From Fibrobacterota bacterium (GTDB lineage: Bacteria > Fibrobacterota > Chitinivibrionia > Chitinivibrionales > Chitinispirillaceae), in the NCBI GenBank assembly GCA_023436205.1, contig JAEZKC010000014.1, forward strand, positions 1 to 64,000: a stretch of 64,000 nucleotides of DNA, read 5' to 3'. Every line of letters starts with the position of its first letter. Position 1 is the first letter of the stretch. This document shows, piece after piece, positions 53,151-62,376 of the stretch. The notes below the pieces were generated by a model, which saw nothing but the letters and a program-made list of their open reading frames with translations, searched no databases and was not told the DNA's origin. The translations under genes were made by a program, and so were the position numbers.

Positions 53151-53885
53151 ATGATCCAGGGACTTTATACCGCCTCAACCGGAATGACCGCGCTTCTTCA
53201 AAAGCAGGATCAGATTGCCAACAATCTGGCCAACAGTAATACTACTGGTTTCAAGCAGAGCGGATTATTTACAAGTGCATACCAGAAGCTACTCAGTAAT
53301 GATCAGAACCAGGTGTTCGCAAACAGGGAGATCAAGGCTGATGAAGTTTACGTGGATTACTCTGAAGGCACTCTGCGACAGACCAAGTCACCTTTGGATT
53401 TGTGTATTAAGGGAAGCGGTTTTTTCAAAATTATGACCAGTGATGGCGTTCGTTACACTCGCAACGGAAATTTTGCCCTTTCTTCTGAAGGGTTTCTGGT
53501 TACCAACGATGGTTCAAAGCTCATCGGTACCGAAGGGTACATCAGAGTGGAAAGAGATATGCCGGTGCAGTTTACGGAATCCGGTGAGGTGATACAGAAT
53601 GGCGAGAGTAAAGGTGTAATAAAGATAGTGGATTTTGAGAAGCCTTACAGCATGCGTCGTTGCGGTGATAGTCGTTTTGCCCCGCTCAATCCGGAAGCAC
53701 TGGAGTTAAAGAGTGAGAATTTCGCGCTCAAGCAGGGTTTTCTGGAAGGGTCCAATGTTGATGTGATCCGCAATATGGTGCAGATGATTTCATCTTACAG
53801 AAATTTTGAAGCTGACCAGAAAGCGCTCCATGCACAGGATGAAACTCTCGATAAAGCCGTGAATGAAGTAGGAAGAGTAGCATAA
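53151..53885 (+). CDS. flgF: Flagellar rod/hook-basal body protein FlgF-like
   Basis: ATG 53151 has AGGAG upstream and gives MIQGLYTASTGMTALLQKQ, the flagellar rod N-terminus; a longer frame from 53103 is rejected. The product has 244 residues with the conserved ANNLANSNTTGFKQSG helix near the start and VDVIRNMVQMISSYRNFE near the end. Rod proteins link the basal body to the hook through the periplasm. FlgF is chosen over FlgG or FlgE by order (first of the pair, with a fuller FlgG next). Starts flgF-flgG-flgA-flgH-flgI. Confidence 0.88.
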   Translation: MIQGLYTASTGMTALLQKQDQIANNLANSNTTGFKQSGLFTSAYQKLLSNDQNQVFANREIKADEVYVDYSEGTLRQTKSPLDLCIKGSGFFKIMTSDGVRYTRNGNFALSSEGFLVTNDGSKLIGTEGYIRVERDMPVQFTESGEVIQNGESKGVIKIVDFEKPYSMRRCGDSRFAPLNPEALELKSENFALKQGFLEGSNVDVIRNMVQMISSYRNFEADQKALHAQDETLDKAVNEVGRVA

Positions 53886-53922
53886 GCGGTAATCGCTAAA
53901 ACATCAGACAGGGAATTGAAAA

Positions 53923-54711
53923 ATGATCAGATGCATGATGACCGCAGCAACAGGAATGGAAGCCCAGCAGCTTTACATGGACACCATTTCCAACAATCTT
54001 TCTAATGTAAACACAACCGGGTTCAAGCGTTCCAAGGTGGAATTTCAGGATCTCATGTATCAGACCATCAAGGAACCTGGTGTTCGCAACTTCGAAGGTG
54101 GAATGGCTCCCTGCGGTATCGAGGTGGGGCTTGGGGTAAAACCTGCCGGAACTCAGAGAATCTTTGAGCAGGGGCAGCCAAACAGGACCGAAAATCCGAT
54201 GGATCTGGCCATAAAGGGCGAGGGGCTTTTTCAGATCATGATGCCCGATGGTTCCACGGCGTATACCAGGGACGGCTCATTTAAACTGTCAAGCGACGGT
54301 TCAATCGTGAACGCTTCCGGCTTTTTCCTTCAACCTCAGATTTCGGTTCCTCAAGGGGTGCAGGAGATCGAAATCGCCGCCGATGGCCGCATCAGTGTTA
54401 TTCTTCCCGGTGAAGAGAATTCCACAGAAATAGGGCAGATTGAGCTTGCAACATTCATCAATCCAAGTGGTCTTCGTTCACTTGGAGGAAATCTTTATGC
54501 TGCAACAGATGCCAGTGGAGCACCTGTGGTGGCCTATCCCGGAGAGGAGGGGGCGGGTACTTTGATGCAGGGGTATACCGAGGCGTCAAATGTGCAGGTT
54601 GTGGAGGAGATGGTCAGTATGATTGCGGCCCAGCGTGCATTCGAAATCGTCTCTAAATCAATACAGGTTGCAGAAGAGATGCTTCAGGTTGCAAACAATC
54701 TCAAGAGATAG
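53923..54711 (+). CDS. flgG: Flagellar distal rod protein FlgG
   Basis: The product has 262 residues. It begins MIRCMMTAATGMEAQQLYMD with TISNNLSNVNTTGFKRSKVEF, the FlgG opening. The C-terminal coiled helix VEEMVSMIAAQRAFE is intact. FlgG forms the distal rod of the flagellum. It follows flgF by 37 bp; flgA starts 10 bp after it. Confidence 0.95.
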   Translation: MIRCMMTAATGMEAQQLYMDTISNNLSNVNTTGFKRSKVEFQDLMYQTIKEPGVRNFEGGMAPCGIEVGLGVKPAGTQRIFEQGQPNRTENPMDLAIKGEGLFQIMMPDGSTAYTRDGSFKLSSDGSIVNASGFFLQPQISVPQGVQEIEIAADGRISVILPGEENSTEIGQIELATFINPSGLRSLGGNLYAATDASGAPVVAYPGEEGAGTLMQGYTEASNVQVVEEMVSMIAAQRAFEIVSKSIQVAEEMLQVANNLKR

Positions 54712-54721
54712 CGGATTTAAA

Positions 54722-55711
54722 GTGGAAAAGTATTGCAATAGAATCTTATTGATGGCAGCGCTGACAGTTGTTCTTTTCGGCACCGTAAGGGCCGATCAGA
54801 TCGAAGTCAGGCTTAGCTTCTACGATTCTGTTATGGTTAATGATACTTTAGTGACAATCGGCAATTTGGGAATAATTGAATGTACCGATCCTGACTTAGC
54901 TTTTAGAATTGCTTCTCTTTCTGCAGGGGAGTGTGCTCCTCCAGGATTTAGCCGCTTTATTAATGCCGATGATCTGCTGCAGTTCCGGCTGCAACCACGC
55001 TTTGCAAATATCAACTTCAGCATAGTTGGACAGAACCGGATTAAAGTAATAAGCGATTTTCGCGAACGCAGGGTTGAGGAGTTCAGTACCCATATAGAAT
55101 CTTATGTTGAACAGAATATTGGATGGAAGGCTAGTGAGTACATCCTCACAATTAAAAATCCTCGTAGCAGCGTAAAGTGTTTTATTGGTGAACCCGCAGT
55201 TGAAATCAGCGGAATGAACGATCCTTTTGTTAAGGGAAATACGAACCTTCTGCTCATCTTGCGGCAGGGTACAAGAGTTCATCGTATTCCCGTTTCCTGT
55301 AACATTAAAGTTAATGCTACTGTCTTGGTCGCATCACGCCAGATTGATCGCGGTGAGGAATTGAATGAAAATAACTGCATTATGAGGTTAATGGACATAA
55401 CCAGTTTTGCATATAAGCCTTTACAAAAGATTCCTTCTGCCGGAAAGCGTTTCGTGTTCCGATCTATTTCACAGGGTTCAATTGTTCATGACAAAATGTT
55501 ACGGTCGATTCCGGTAGTTTCTCGGGGAGACCAGGTGAGGATCACCTTTTCAAACAGCCGAATTAGAGTTTCTGTTATGGGCGTCGCCCGTGAATCTGGA
55601 AGCACTGGTGAACGTATCTGGGTTGAAAACCTGCAGACTGGTAAACTTGTCAGAGCCGAGATCTCAGGCAAGGGATCGGTTTCATTGCATCAGGAAGGAG
55701 ACAATATATGA
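54722..55711 (+). CDS. flgA: Flagella basal body P-ring formation protein FlgA
   Basis: The start is taken at GTG 54722 (VEKYCNRILLMAALTVVLF), which gives a signal peptide ending near RADQ; an ATG at 54752 would cut into the signal. The product has 329 residues, longer than average. The C-terminal SAF-type FlgA domain is clear: LVASRQIDRGEELNENNC, then PVVSRGDQVRITFS, GVARESGSTGERIWVEN. FlgA is a periplasmic chaperone for the P ring protein FlgI. It overlaps flgH by 4 bp. Confidence 0.88.
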   Translation: MEKYCNRILLMAALTVVLFGTVRADQIEVRLSFYDSVMVNDTLVTIGNLGIIECTDPDLAFRIASLSAGECAPPGFSRFINADDLLQFRLQPRFANINFSIVGQNRIKVISDFRERRVEEFSTHIESYVEQNIGWKASEYILTIKNPRSSVKCFIGEPAVEISGMNDPFVKGNTNLLLILRQGTRVHRIPVSCNIKVNATVLVASRQIDRGEELNENNCIMRLMDITSFAYKPLQKIPSAGKRFVFRSISQGSIVHDKMLRSIPVVSRGDQVRITFSNSRIRVSVMGVARESGSTGERIWVENLQTGKLVRAEISGKGSVSLHQEGDNI

Positions 55712-56280
55712 AGTCTCGATTGGTAAAATTATCATTGATTTTTGTAATGGTTGCGTGCCTTAATTCCATTAGCACTCCGATGAACAATCTCTTTTCTGAT
55801 CATCGGGCCATGAAAGTGGATGATATCCTTACTGTTCAGATTGTTGAATCTGCCAAAGCGGGAAGTGAGAGCAGCACAAATACCAAAAAGGAAAACAGCT
55901 TTGGGGTGGAAGCTGGCGGCGGGAGCGGAGCTTTAGGTTTCCTGCCTTCCTTTGGAGCCTCCGGAGGGAACAAGGTTGGGTATGATGGGACCGGCGGAAC
56001 ATCGCGGGAAGGTAAACTGGTGGCCACAGTCAGCGCACGGGTAATTAAAGTGCTGGATAATGGAAATCTGGTCATTGATGGAAGTAAAGTGGTGGAGATC
56101 AATGACGAAAAGGAGATTATAAAAATAAGTGGTATTGTAAGACCTCAGGATGTGCAAAAAAACAATATCGTCTACTCATCCAGTATCGCTGATGCACAGA
56201 TAACCTATTCGGGAAAAGGGGTCGCTCACACGGCGCAGCGTCCCGGTTTCTTTGCACGGCTTTTCAACTGGATTTTTTAA
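55708..56280 (+). CDS. flgH: Flagellar L-ring protein FlgH
   Basis: The product has 190 residues. LFSDHRAMKVDDILTVQIVE is the FlgH entry, with VSARVIKVLDNGNLVIDG and SGIVRPQDVQKNNIVYSS as later family signatures. The signal ends at MVAC, an imperfect lipobox; FlgH is normally a lipoprotein. It builds the outer-membrane L ring, so this organism has an outer membrane. Its ATG overlaps the flgA stop. Confidence 0.93.
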   Translation: MKSRLVKLSLIFVMVACLNSISTPMNNLFSDHRAMKVDDILTVQIVESAKAGSESSTNTKKENSFGVEAGGGSGALGFLPSFGASGGNKVGYDGTGGTSREGKLVATVSARVIKVLDNGNLVIDGSKVVEINDEKEIIKISGIVRPQDVQKNNIVYSSSIADAQITYSGKGVAHTAQRPGFFARLFNWIF

Positions 56281-56299
56281 TTTGACAGAGGATAATATT

Positions 56300-57409
56300 A
56301 TGAACAGACTGTCGGCTGTTGTTTGTATCGCTCTTGCTATGGTGGCCCTTGCACCGGCTCAGCAGCAGGTGCGCATAAAAGATGTGGCTTCGGTGACTGG
56401 TCTTGAGGATGTACAGCTTTTGGGCTATGGGTTGGTAGTTGGGCTTGCCGGAACTGGTGACCGCAATCAGACTATTTTTACCGAACAGACTGTCGTGAAT
56501 ATGCTTAAAAACATGGGTATTGAGTTACCCGAACGCACTCTGAGGGTAAGAAACGTTGCTGCTGTTATGGTAACCGGTCAACTCGCTCCCTTCAAACGCA
56601 AGGGAACCAGGCTTGATGTGACCGTCTCGTCCATGGGTGATGCCACAAGTCTCGAAGGTGGAACGCTGATTCTTACCCCCATTCAGGGGCCTGACGGTGA
56701 AATCTATGCTTCGGCTCAGGGGCCGCTCGCCACTGGTGGTTACGATCTCAGGGATCGGGGTCTGACTCATATAAAAAAGAATCACGTACTGGTGGGGCGT
56801 ATCCCCGGCGGTGCAATTGTACAGAAAGAGTATCTCTTCAATGTTCTTGACAGTAAGGAACTCTCGCTTTCTTTAAACACACCTGATTTTACTTCTGCTG
56901 TTTCAATGGCACAGTCCATTAATACCCAGTATGGGGTTGCCAATCTCGCACGGGCGCTTGATGCGGCAACTGTTGGTCTGGATATGAAAGCGGTTCCGGA
57001 AAATACACCAGTTACAGAGTTTATTTCTCGTGTGGAGAACATGACATTTGATGTTTCATCTCAGGCTAAAGTGGTTGTTAACGAACGTACAGGTACAATC
57101 GTGGCAGGAGGCACTGTTCGTATCAGTCAGGTGGCAGTGACCCACGGTGGTATCAAGGTGGAGGTGGTGAATCTTCCGGAAGTAGTGCAGCCCGCACCGA
57201 TGAGCCTTGGACGCACGGAAGTGGTTCCCAATCCTCAAATGGTAGTTGAGGAGAAGGATGCGGAGATGGTGGTTCTTGACGGCACTACAACGGTGAGCGA
57301 TCTTTCTCAGGCTTTGAATTCTCTGGGGGTGACTGCTCGTGATGTGATTGCCATTCTGCAGGCGATCAAGGAGGCTGGGGCATTGCACGCCCAATTGGTT
57401 ATTCTGTAG
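56300..57409 (+). CDS. flgI: Flagellar P-ring protein FlgI
   Basis: The start is set at ATG 56300 (MNRLSAVVCIALAMVALAPA signal); a longer frame from 56252 would overlap flgH in another frame. The product has 369 residues: RIKDVASVTGLEDVQLLGYG, GLAGTGDRNQTIFTEQTV, and VSSMGDATSLEGGTLILTP are family signatures. It forms the periplasmic P ring. It starts 19 bp after flgH. A terminator follows, and no flgJ is seen in the window. Confidence 0.96.
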   Translation: MNRLSAVVCIALAMVALAPAQQQVRIKDVASVTGLEDVQLLGYGLVVGLAGTGDRNQTIFTEQTVVNMLKNMGIELPERTLRVRNVAAVMVTGQLAPFKRKGTRLDVTVSSMGDATSLEGGTLILTPIQGPDGEIYASAQGPLATGGYDLRDRGLTHIKKNHVLVGRIPGGAIVQKEYLFNVLDSKELSLSLNTPDFTSAVSMAQSINTQYGVANLARALDAATVGLDMKAVPENTPVTEFISRVENMTFDVSSQAKVVVNERTGTIVAGGTVRISQVAVTHGGIKVEVVNLPEVVQPAPMSLGRTEVVPNPQMVVEEKDAEMVVLDGTTTVSDLSQALNSLGVTARDVIAILQAIKEAGALHAQLVIL

Positions 57410-57437
57410 CTTATACCATATCAGTCGTATTTAATAG

Positions 57438-57466
57438 AGCCGCTGGAGTTTTCCGGCGGCTTTTTT
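57438..57466 (+). terminator. Rho-independent terminator after flgI
   Basis: AGCCGCTGGA (57438-57447) and TCCGGCGGCT (57452-57461) form a 10-bp stem with one G-T, followed by a T run. It lies 28 bp after the flgI stop and ends the operon. Confidence 0.88.
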
Positions 57467-57470
57467 GTTT

Positions 57471-57782
57471 CTAGGCCATTGGTGGACCTCCGGCGCCTAT
57501 AAGAACCGTAGGACAGCCCGTAACGATGGTGGCAGGCGGGCCTGCACACAGGCAGAGGTCAGTTTGGCGGGCCGCGGGTTGACCGCCAATCATGACTGTC
57601 GTGCAGCCGCTTGCAATCGGGCCTCCAGCATGTGGAACGGGAGGCGTCATGGGGGAGAGCATGGGGCAGGCATGCATATCTCCGGCTCGAGCTGCCGGAA
57701 GTCCTCCGATCAGCACTGTGGGGCAGCCGCTGCAAACCATTCCACCATGAGCCGTGAGATCCGAGACCCGGGCAGCCATCAT
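57471..57782 (-). CDS. PAAR domain protein
   Basis: The product has 102-103 residues: three repeats of the PAAR-type pattern GCPTVLIGGLPAARAGD, GCTTVMIGGQPAARQTD and GCPTVLIGAG. His/Cys residues suited to the zinc tip are present (AHGGMVCSG, MHACPM). PAAR proteins cap the VgrG spike of T6SS or contractile injection systems. GGAGG precedes the start. No VgrG, Hcp, sheath or effector gene is in the window. It is convergent with flgI, 61 bp apart. Confidence 0.93.
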   Translation of the reverse strand: MMAARVSDLTAHGGMVCSGCPTVLIGGLPAARAGDMHACPMLSPMTPPVPHAGGPIASGCTTVMIGGQPAARQTDLCLCAGPPATIVTGCPTVLIGAGGPPMA

Positions 57783-57900
57783 ATTTCCTCCAATGCTATA
57801 GGTAACGGAATTGGATGTTACTACAAAATAGTAAGGGCAGAACTCTGCAGTTAGTTTTTTACAACAGAGCCGGGGTTCAGATAAGTAACAGAAATGGATT

Positions 57901-59133
57901 TTATTGTGACATCAGATCATTCAGCTTCAGAAACCGCTTTGAAAGACCTGTAATCATGTTCCTTACCCATGGCGAGAGCTTTAGCAACTCTTGTTCAACT
58001 GACTGACGGTCCATTATTCTGATCACTGTTTGAGGATTAATGGAAGTTACTGTGGCAGACCTCTTTTCATTTGCAAAGATCGCAAGCTCACCGGCAAATT
58101 CGTTTTTCCCCAGCTGCGCCAGAATGATTTTTTTACCGTCAAGCATCCTGGAAATCTCCACTTGGCCTTCAAGAACTGTAAAGGCGTAATTTCCGAGATC
58201 TCCCTCTTTAAAAATCTCCTCGCCGGCACCGAATGTCTTTGTGGAAAAGGCGGTTCCGGAATTTTGAAACTTGTCGATATCGATCAGCACTTCATGGAAA
58301 CTGTGATACCGGTTGTAGGGATCCTTTTCCAGCATTTTTGTGCAGATGTTGGAGAGCATCTCCGGAACATCGGGACAGATTTCCTGTGGAGCAGTGATCG
58401 AGGTGGAAAGCAACCCCGATTTTTCAGTAAATGGCTGGGTTCCGGTAATTATTTCATAAAGAACCACCCCCATGGAGAAAATGTCGGATGAGGGTGAAAT
58501 GGATTCTGCATCTCCGGACAGTTGTTCGGGGGAGTTATAAGGGGAAATGTCAAAACTGTTTCTAGGCAGAACATCTGGAACTGTGGGGACATTCTTTATC
58601 AGTTTAAGAAATTCCTCATACGGTCTGTGATCAAAAAGATCTGCCGTACCCCAGTCTGCAATGGTAACTTCCCCATACTGCCCCAGCATGACATTTTCCG
58701 GACATAAGTTAAGATGAATCACTCCTTTGTCATGTACATAGGCCATTGTTTCGCAAAGTTTGGTGAAAATGGCAATTAGCTGAGCTCGGGTTCTGGATCT
58801 CATCTCCCAGCGTAAATCATGCCCTGAAATCATTTTCATAGTATAGCAGGGGAGAGAATCGCTGTTGATAAAGGAGTCATAAAGAACCACAATACCGGGG
58901 TGATCTATATAACTTATAAGTTTCTGCTCAGTAAGGAAAGCGGTGACTATTTTCTCATCATTCAGAAATTCCTTGCGCAGTTGCTTCATCGCAACTACTC
59001 TATTGGTGAAGCAGTCAAAGCAGCTGAACACCTCCGTATAGGTGCCTTTGCCAAGGCTTCCCAATAAACGGTAGCGGTCTTTCTGTCGCAATGCCTCCAG
59101 AGCCTGGCTCTGCTGGAAATGAAATAGGTTCAT
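57901..59133 (-). CDS. Probable pseudokinase with C-terminal cyclic-nucleotide-binding domain
   Basis: ATG 59133 behind GGGAG is chosen; a TTG at 59145 adds four residues. The product has 410 residues. The kinase-like fold (20-285) keeps the glycine loop GKGTYTEV, Lys50 in VVAMK and Glu69. The catalytic loop is HLNLCPEN (140-147), with Asn142 for the catalytic Asp and Cys144 for the Lys. The DFG motif is DWG (160-162). Phosphotransfer is thus unlikely. Residues about 295-400 form a cNMP-binding beta-roll: FKEGDLGNYAFTVLEGQVE, NEFAGELAIFANEKRSATV. It lies after the Dus gene on the same strand. Likely a signal-responsive scaffold (inference). Confidence 0.9.
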   Translation of the reverse strand: MNLFHFQQSQALEALRQKDRYRLLGSLGKGTYTEVFSCFDCFTNRVVAMKQLRKEFLNDEKIVTAFLTEQKLISYIDHPGIVVLYDSFINSDSLPCYTMKMISGHDLRWEMRSRTRAQLIAIFTKLCETMAYVHDKGVIHLNLCPENVMLGQYGEVTIADWGTADLFDHRPYEEFLKLIKNVPTVPDVLPRNSFDISPYNSPEQLSGDAESISPSSDIFSMGVVLYEIITGTQPFTEKSGLLSTSITAPQEICPDVPEMLSNICTKMLEKDPYNRYHSFHEVLIDIDKFQNSGTAFSTKTFGAGEEIFKEGDLGNYAFTVLEGQVEISRMLDGKKIILAQLGKNEFAGELAIFANEKRSATVTSINPQTVIRIMDRQSVEQELLKLSPWVRNMITGLSKRFLKLNDLMSQ

Positions 59134-59306
59134 GTCTTCTCCCAAAGAGTTTGCCCTGCAGAAAAGATTCTACCATTTCGGCAAGAAGGGGGCAAGGGGG
59201 AAGGGTCCTGGAGGCCAGTAGACAGAGATCAGAAGCCAGAGGCCAGAGACCAGATTATCATCCTGAAAATGTTACTATCATGGGACGAGTGCGGATTATT
59301 CACTTT

Positions 59307-60296
59307 TCAAATCTTTTTGGTGATCGGAACGGGGGCAACCTCATCCTCGTCAAAAGATTCAAAGAAATCTGCGACAATGCTTTTATATTGGTCAACTGTT
59401 GACGCGTGTACAATAGCGTTGCTTAATTCTCCACTGGAATCCAAACCTAGACCGAGAAATCCCCAGAGCTCTTTCATTTTTCCAAGAAGACCTGCTGCTG
59501 GCAGTACTTCTGAATTAACTCTGTAAAGATCATCTACAAAATGTCTGATTCTGGAATAGGGGAAAATGGATCTGTCTTCACCTCTCAGTAAAGGAAGCAG
59601 GGGAGGATGCTTTATTAGTCCTCGACCGATCATCCAGTGAGTTAGTTCGGGGAAGCGATTTTTGAGATGGAGAAGATCTTCAGGTGTGTTGAGGTTTCCA
59701 TTGTAGACAACTGTATGTTTTGAAAGTCGGTAACAAGTTTCGAAACTATCCAGATCAACATCTCCACTGTACATCTGCATGCCCGTGCGCGGGTGGATTA
59801 TGATTTCCTTTAGCGGGTATTGATTGAAAATTGGTATCAGTCTTTCAAGATCTTTCTTTTGCTGATAACCTAGTCTTACTTTTATGGACATCGGAAGCAA
59901 AAGCTGTGGTAACGTTGTATCCAGAAACATTTTGATTTCATCGAAATAAGGGAGAAAACCACTACCACGTTTCTTTTTGGTTATCAGAGGAGAGGGACAT
60001 CCCAGATTCCAATTTACGGATTTAAACCCCAGTTCGGCGAACTTCCTGGTAAGCAGCACAAAACCTGGTGTTTCGTTTCCGATTATCTGCGGGATAAGCC
60101 TTCGGGTATCATTGTGCTCCGGAAGGGTATCTTTCAGATAACACAGCCTTACGTCATCACCTCTGACAGTGGACACGAACGGGGCCAAGCAATAATCAAA
60201 TGGTCCGAAATGCTGTTCGTAAACTGAACGGAAAAATCTGTCGGTAATGCCTCTGAGTGGAGCCAGATAAAACTTGTCTTTATTGAAGTTGCTCAC
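59307..60296 (-). CDS. tRNA-dihydrouridine synthase family protein
   Basis: The protein has 329 residues. It is an FMN TIM-barrel with APLRGITDRFFR at the N-terminus. VNWNLGCPSP carries the catalytic Cys, followed by IKVRLGYQ, IHPRTGMQMY and VVYNGNL, then GRGLIKHP for phosphate binding. Dus reduces uridines in tRNA. The segment after the Cys is KKKRGSG rather than the usual KGAGSAL, so it is a divergent member. It lies 173 bp upstream of the pseudokinase gene on the same strand. Confidence 0.88.
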   Translation of the reverse strand: MSNFNKDKFYLAPLRGITDRFFRSVYEQHFGPFDYCLAPFVSTVRGDDVRLCYLKDTLPEHNDTRRLIPQIIGNETPGFVLLTRKFAELGFKSVNWNLGCPSPLITKKKRGSGFLPYFDEIKMFLDTTLPQLLLPMSIKVRLGYQQKKDLERLIPIFNQYPLKEIIIHPRTGMQMYSGDVDLDSFETCYRLSKHTVVYNGNLNTPEDLLHLKNRFPELTHWMIGRGLIKHPPLLPLLRGEDRSIFPYSRIRHFVDDLYRVNSEVLPAAGLLGKMKELWGFLGLGLDSSGELSNAIVHASTVDQYKSIVADFFESFDEDEVAPVPITKKI

Positions 60297-60465
60297 GGAT
60301 AACTTCCATTATGAAACCGGATGTGCTGTTTTCCTTATGGCCGGAAACCAATCGCTGATCGAAGGCGTCTCTGGCTGGTACCTGTAATTGATTAAAAATA
60401 CCATTTCCCGGAAGCTATTTTTAAATTTTACAATAACAGGAATTTTTTCAGTCGAAAAAACTAAT

Positions 60466-61422
60466 ATGGACTCGCAACCAGCTGTAAAAATTGGATCAGT
60501 GCCATTTATTCCCTCCGCTTTGGGGCTTGGATGCTGGGCTCTAGGTGGTAGAGACTGGGGGGGTAGCCAGGATCTTCAGACATCATTGAGGGTACTTCAT
60601 TGCGCTTATGATCTTGGTGTAACTCATTTTGATACTGCACAATCGTATGGTGCCGGACTTAGCGAGCAGCTCGTGGGAAAAGCACTGAGAGGTAAAAGAG
60701 AGAATGTTTTCATTGCAAGCAAGGCATCGTGTCGACCGGGTTCTGCAATGAAAAAAGCCGTTGAGCAGAGTCTTAAACGTATGCGGACAGATTATGTTGA
60801 TCTGTTTTACATTCACTGGCCCGGAAAACCTCTTCAAAGCTGTATGGAAGGATTGCTGGAGGCTAAAGCGGAGGGGAAGATCAGGGGGATAGGGATCAGT
60901 AATTTTTCAGTTAAACAGATGAATTCTGTATTGAGCTTGGGGACCATTGATGCTCATCAGCTTTGCTATAATCTTCTCTGGCGGAAGGCCGAGAGGGAAA
61001 TTATTCCTCATTGTACTACAAATGGGATTTCGGTTGTGGCTTACAGTGCTGTCGCTCAGGGCATTCTGAGTGGTAAATTTCAGAAGACGCCGCACTTTTC
61101 GGCTGGTGATCATCGTGCAATCACACTTTTGTTTGATCCTGATTTCTGGCCTCACGTTTTTGAAACGGTTCAAAAATTTAAACGCATTTCCGAGTCAGCC
61201 CAGACCACTCTTCTTCAATTGGCTATTCTATGGGTGAAAAATAACAGATTAATTTCATCTCTTCTGGTGGGCGCGCGAAATGAAGTGCAGCTTAAGCAGA
61301 ACAGTAGGGCCTTCACGGGGGAAATCAGCAGTGAAATACTTGATGCGCTGACTTCAATATCTGATTCGCTGGAGCCGTTTACACCCAACTATGATAATAT
61401 TTTTAAGTATAATCCAGTCTAA
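60466..61422 (+). CDS. Aldo/keto reductase
   Basis: ATG 60466 is taken as the start; the frame opens at 60388 with a TTG and 26 residues that do not fit. The product has 318 residues with the AKR TIM-barrel pattern: LGLGCWALGG, DTAQSYG with the catalytic Tyr, VDLFYIHWPG with the catalytic His, GIGISNFSVKQ and LLVGARN. NADPH-dependent carbonyl reduction; substrate unknown. It is divergent from Dus and convergent with the 61425 gene, whose stop is 2 bp from its own. Confidence 0.9.
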   Translation: MDSQPAVKIGSVPFIPSALGLGCWALGGRDWGGSQDLQTSLRVLHCAYDLGVTHFDTAQSYGAGLSEQLVGKALRGKRENVFIASKASCRPGSAMKKAVEQSLKRMRTDYVDLFYIHWPGKPLQSCMEGLLEAKAEGKIRGIGISNFSVKQMNSVLSLGTIDAHQLCYNLLWRKAEREIIPHCTTNGISVVAYSAVAQGILSGKFQKTPHFSAGDHRAITLLFDPDFWPHVFETVQKFKRISESAQTTLLQLAILWVKNNRLISSLLVGARNEVQLKQNSRAFTGEISSEILDALTSISDSLEPFTPNYDNIFKYNPV

Positions 61423-61424
61423 AA

Positions 61425-62303
61425 TCAGTACCAGAAATTCATACCCAGCTCGATAAGCTGATCCTTGCTGTAGATAGGCATGTCTCTGGGAAAATCGTAA
61501 TTGTAATTTGCAAAGAAAGATAGTCCGTGCTGGTATCGGGTGAGATCAGCCATGACTGAAAGTTGTCCTGACCAGTATCCGGTTCCGGTGGTGTCGGCGA
61601 AAAACTGCATTGCATGAGAGGCGCTCAAAATCCAAGATTTACTTGAAAAGAACGCGTATCTGGCTCTTACTTGTATAGTGCTGGTCCATCCGTGTCCACC
61701 CGAAAGTATGATCGGATTGACTGTGCCGAAGAAATCAGTAATAAAATATCCTGCATAGAAATTCCATGATAATCTTTTTAGCGGATTGTGGTCATTATCC
61801 TGCAATACTGATTGATTGAAGGAACGGTGACGGTAATTGTCGGACGCAACTTGTATAAATCCCTGATTCCAGTAAGGGGTTTTTCGTGTATTGCGGTCTA
61901 TCTGATGAAAGCAGCGATGATCCAAACCCGTTTGGAAAATGTGTCCTTTATAACGAAATTCTAAAAAGGGATTGATAGCATAATTGACATCATCGGGATC
62001 GAAAACAATGTCTCTGTACTGCTTTCCCATACCAAGATGGTTGCTGTAAAAGGCGCCGAAGAAAAGTTGTTCGCGAAATGAGATCAGCATTGCCTCTATT
62101 GAGGTTGTTGCTTCCAGAAGGTAGCTTTTTTGGAACTCTTCATTCTTGTGATTAAGGAACCATCGTATATCCTGTTCAAAATAGTATTCCGACAGGAAAT
62201 CAAACTGCTCAGAAAGTTTTAGATTTTCTTCACCTTTGCAGAAATGGAACAGACCAAATAGAAAAAAAGGTATCAGGTATACGGTTTTTGTATTTTTTTT
62301 CAT
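61425..62303 (-). CDS. Putative outer-membrane beta-barrel protein
   Basis: The product has 292 residues with a signal peptide (MKKNTKTVYLIPFFLFGLF). The mature part has alternating aromatic strands such as FFGAFYSNHLG, HIFQTGLDHRC, TSTIQVRARYAFFSS, WILSASHAMQFFADT and GLSFFANYNY. The C-terminus is GMNFWY, with a terminal aromatic as in OMP assembly signals. An outer-membrane location is inferred. The family is not recognised. It lies 73 bp after the polB gene on the same strand. Confidence 0.8.
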   Translation of the reverse strand: MKKNTKTVYLIPFFLFGLFHFCKGEENLKLSEQFDFLSEYYFEQDIRWFLNHKNEEFQKSYLLEATTSIEAMLISFREQLFFGAFYSNHLGMGKQYRDIVFDPDDVNYAINPFLEFRYKGHIFQTGLDHRCFHQIDRNTRKTPYWNQGFIQVASDNYRHRSFNQSVLQDNDHNPLKRLSWNFYAGYFITDFFGTVNPIILSGGHGWTSTIQVRARYAFFSSKSWILSASHAMQFFADTTGTGYWSGQLSVMADLTRYQHGLSFFANYNYDFPRDMPIYSKDQLIELGMNFWY

Positions 62304-62376
62304 AATGCTGCCATGTAAAAAGAAATAAGATTAAAGAACAACGAAATATATTCTGCTTTCAGGCTCTTATGCAAGT

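Noticed and set aside
59210..59255. Short CCAGAGGCCAGAG-like run before the pseudokinase gene
   Set aside because: A simple local purine-rich repetition with no further copies seen; no function suggested.
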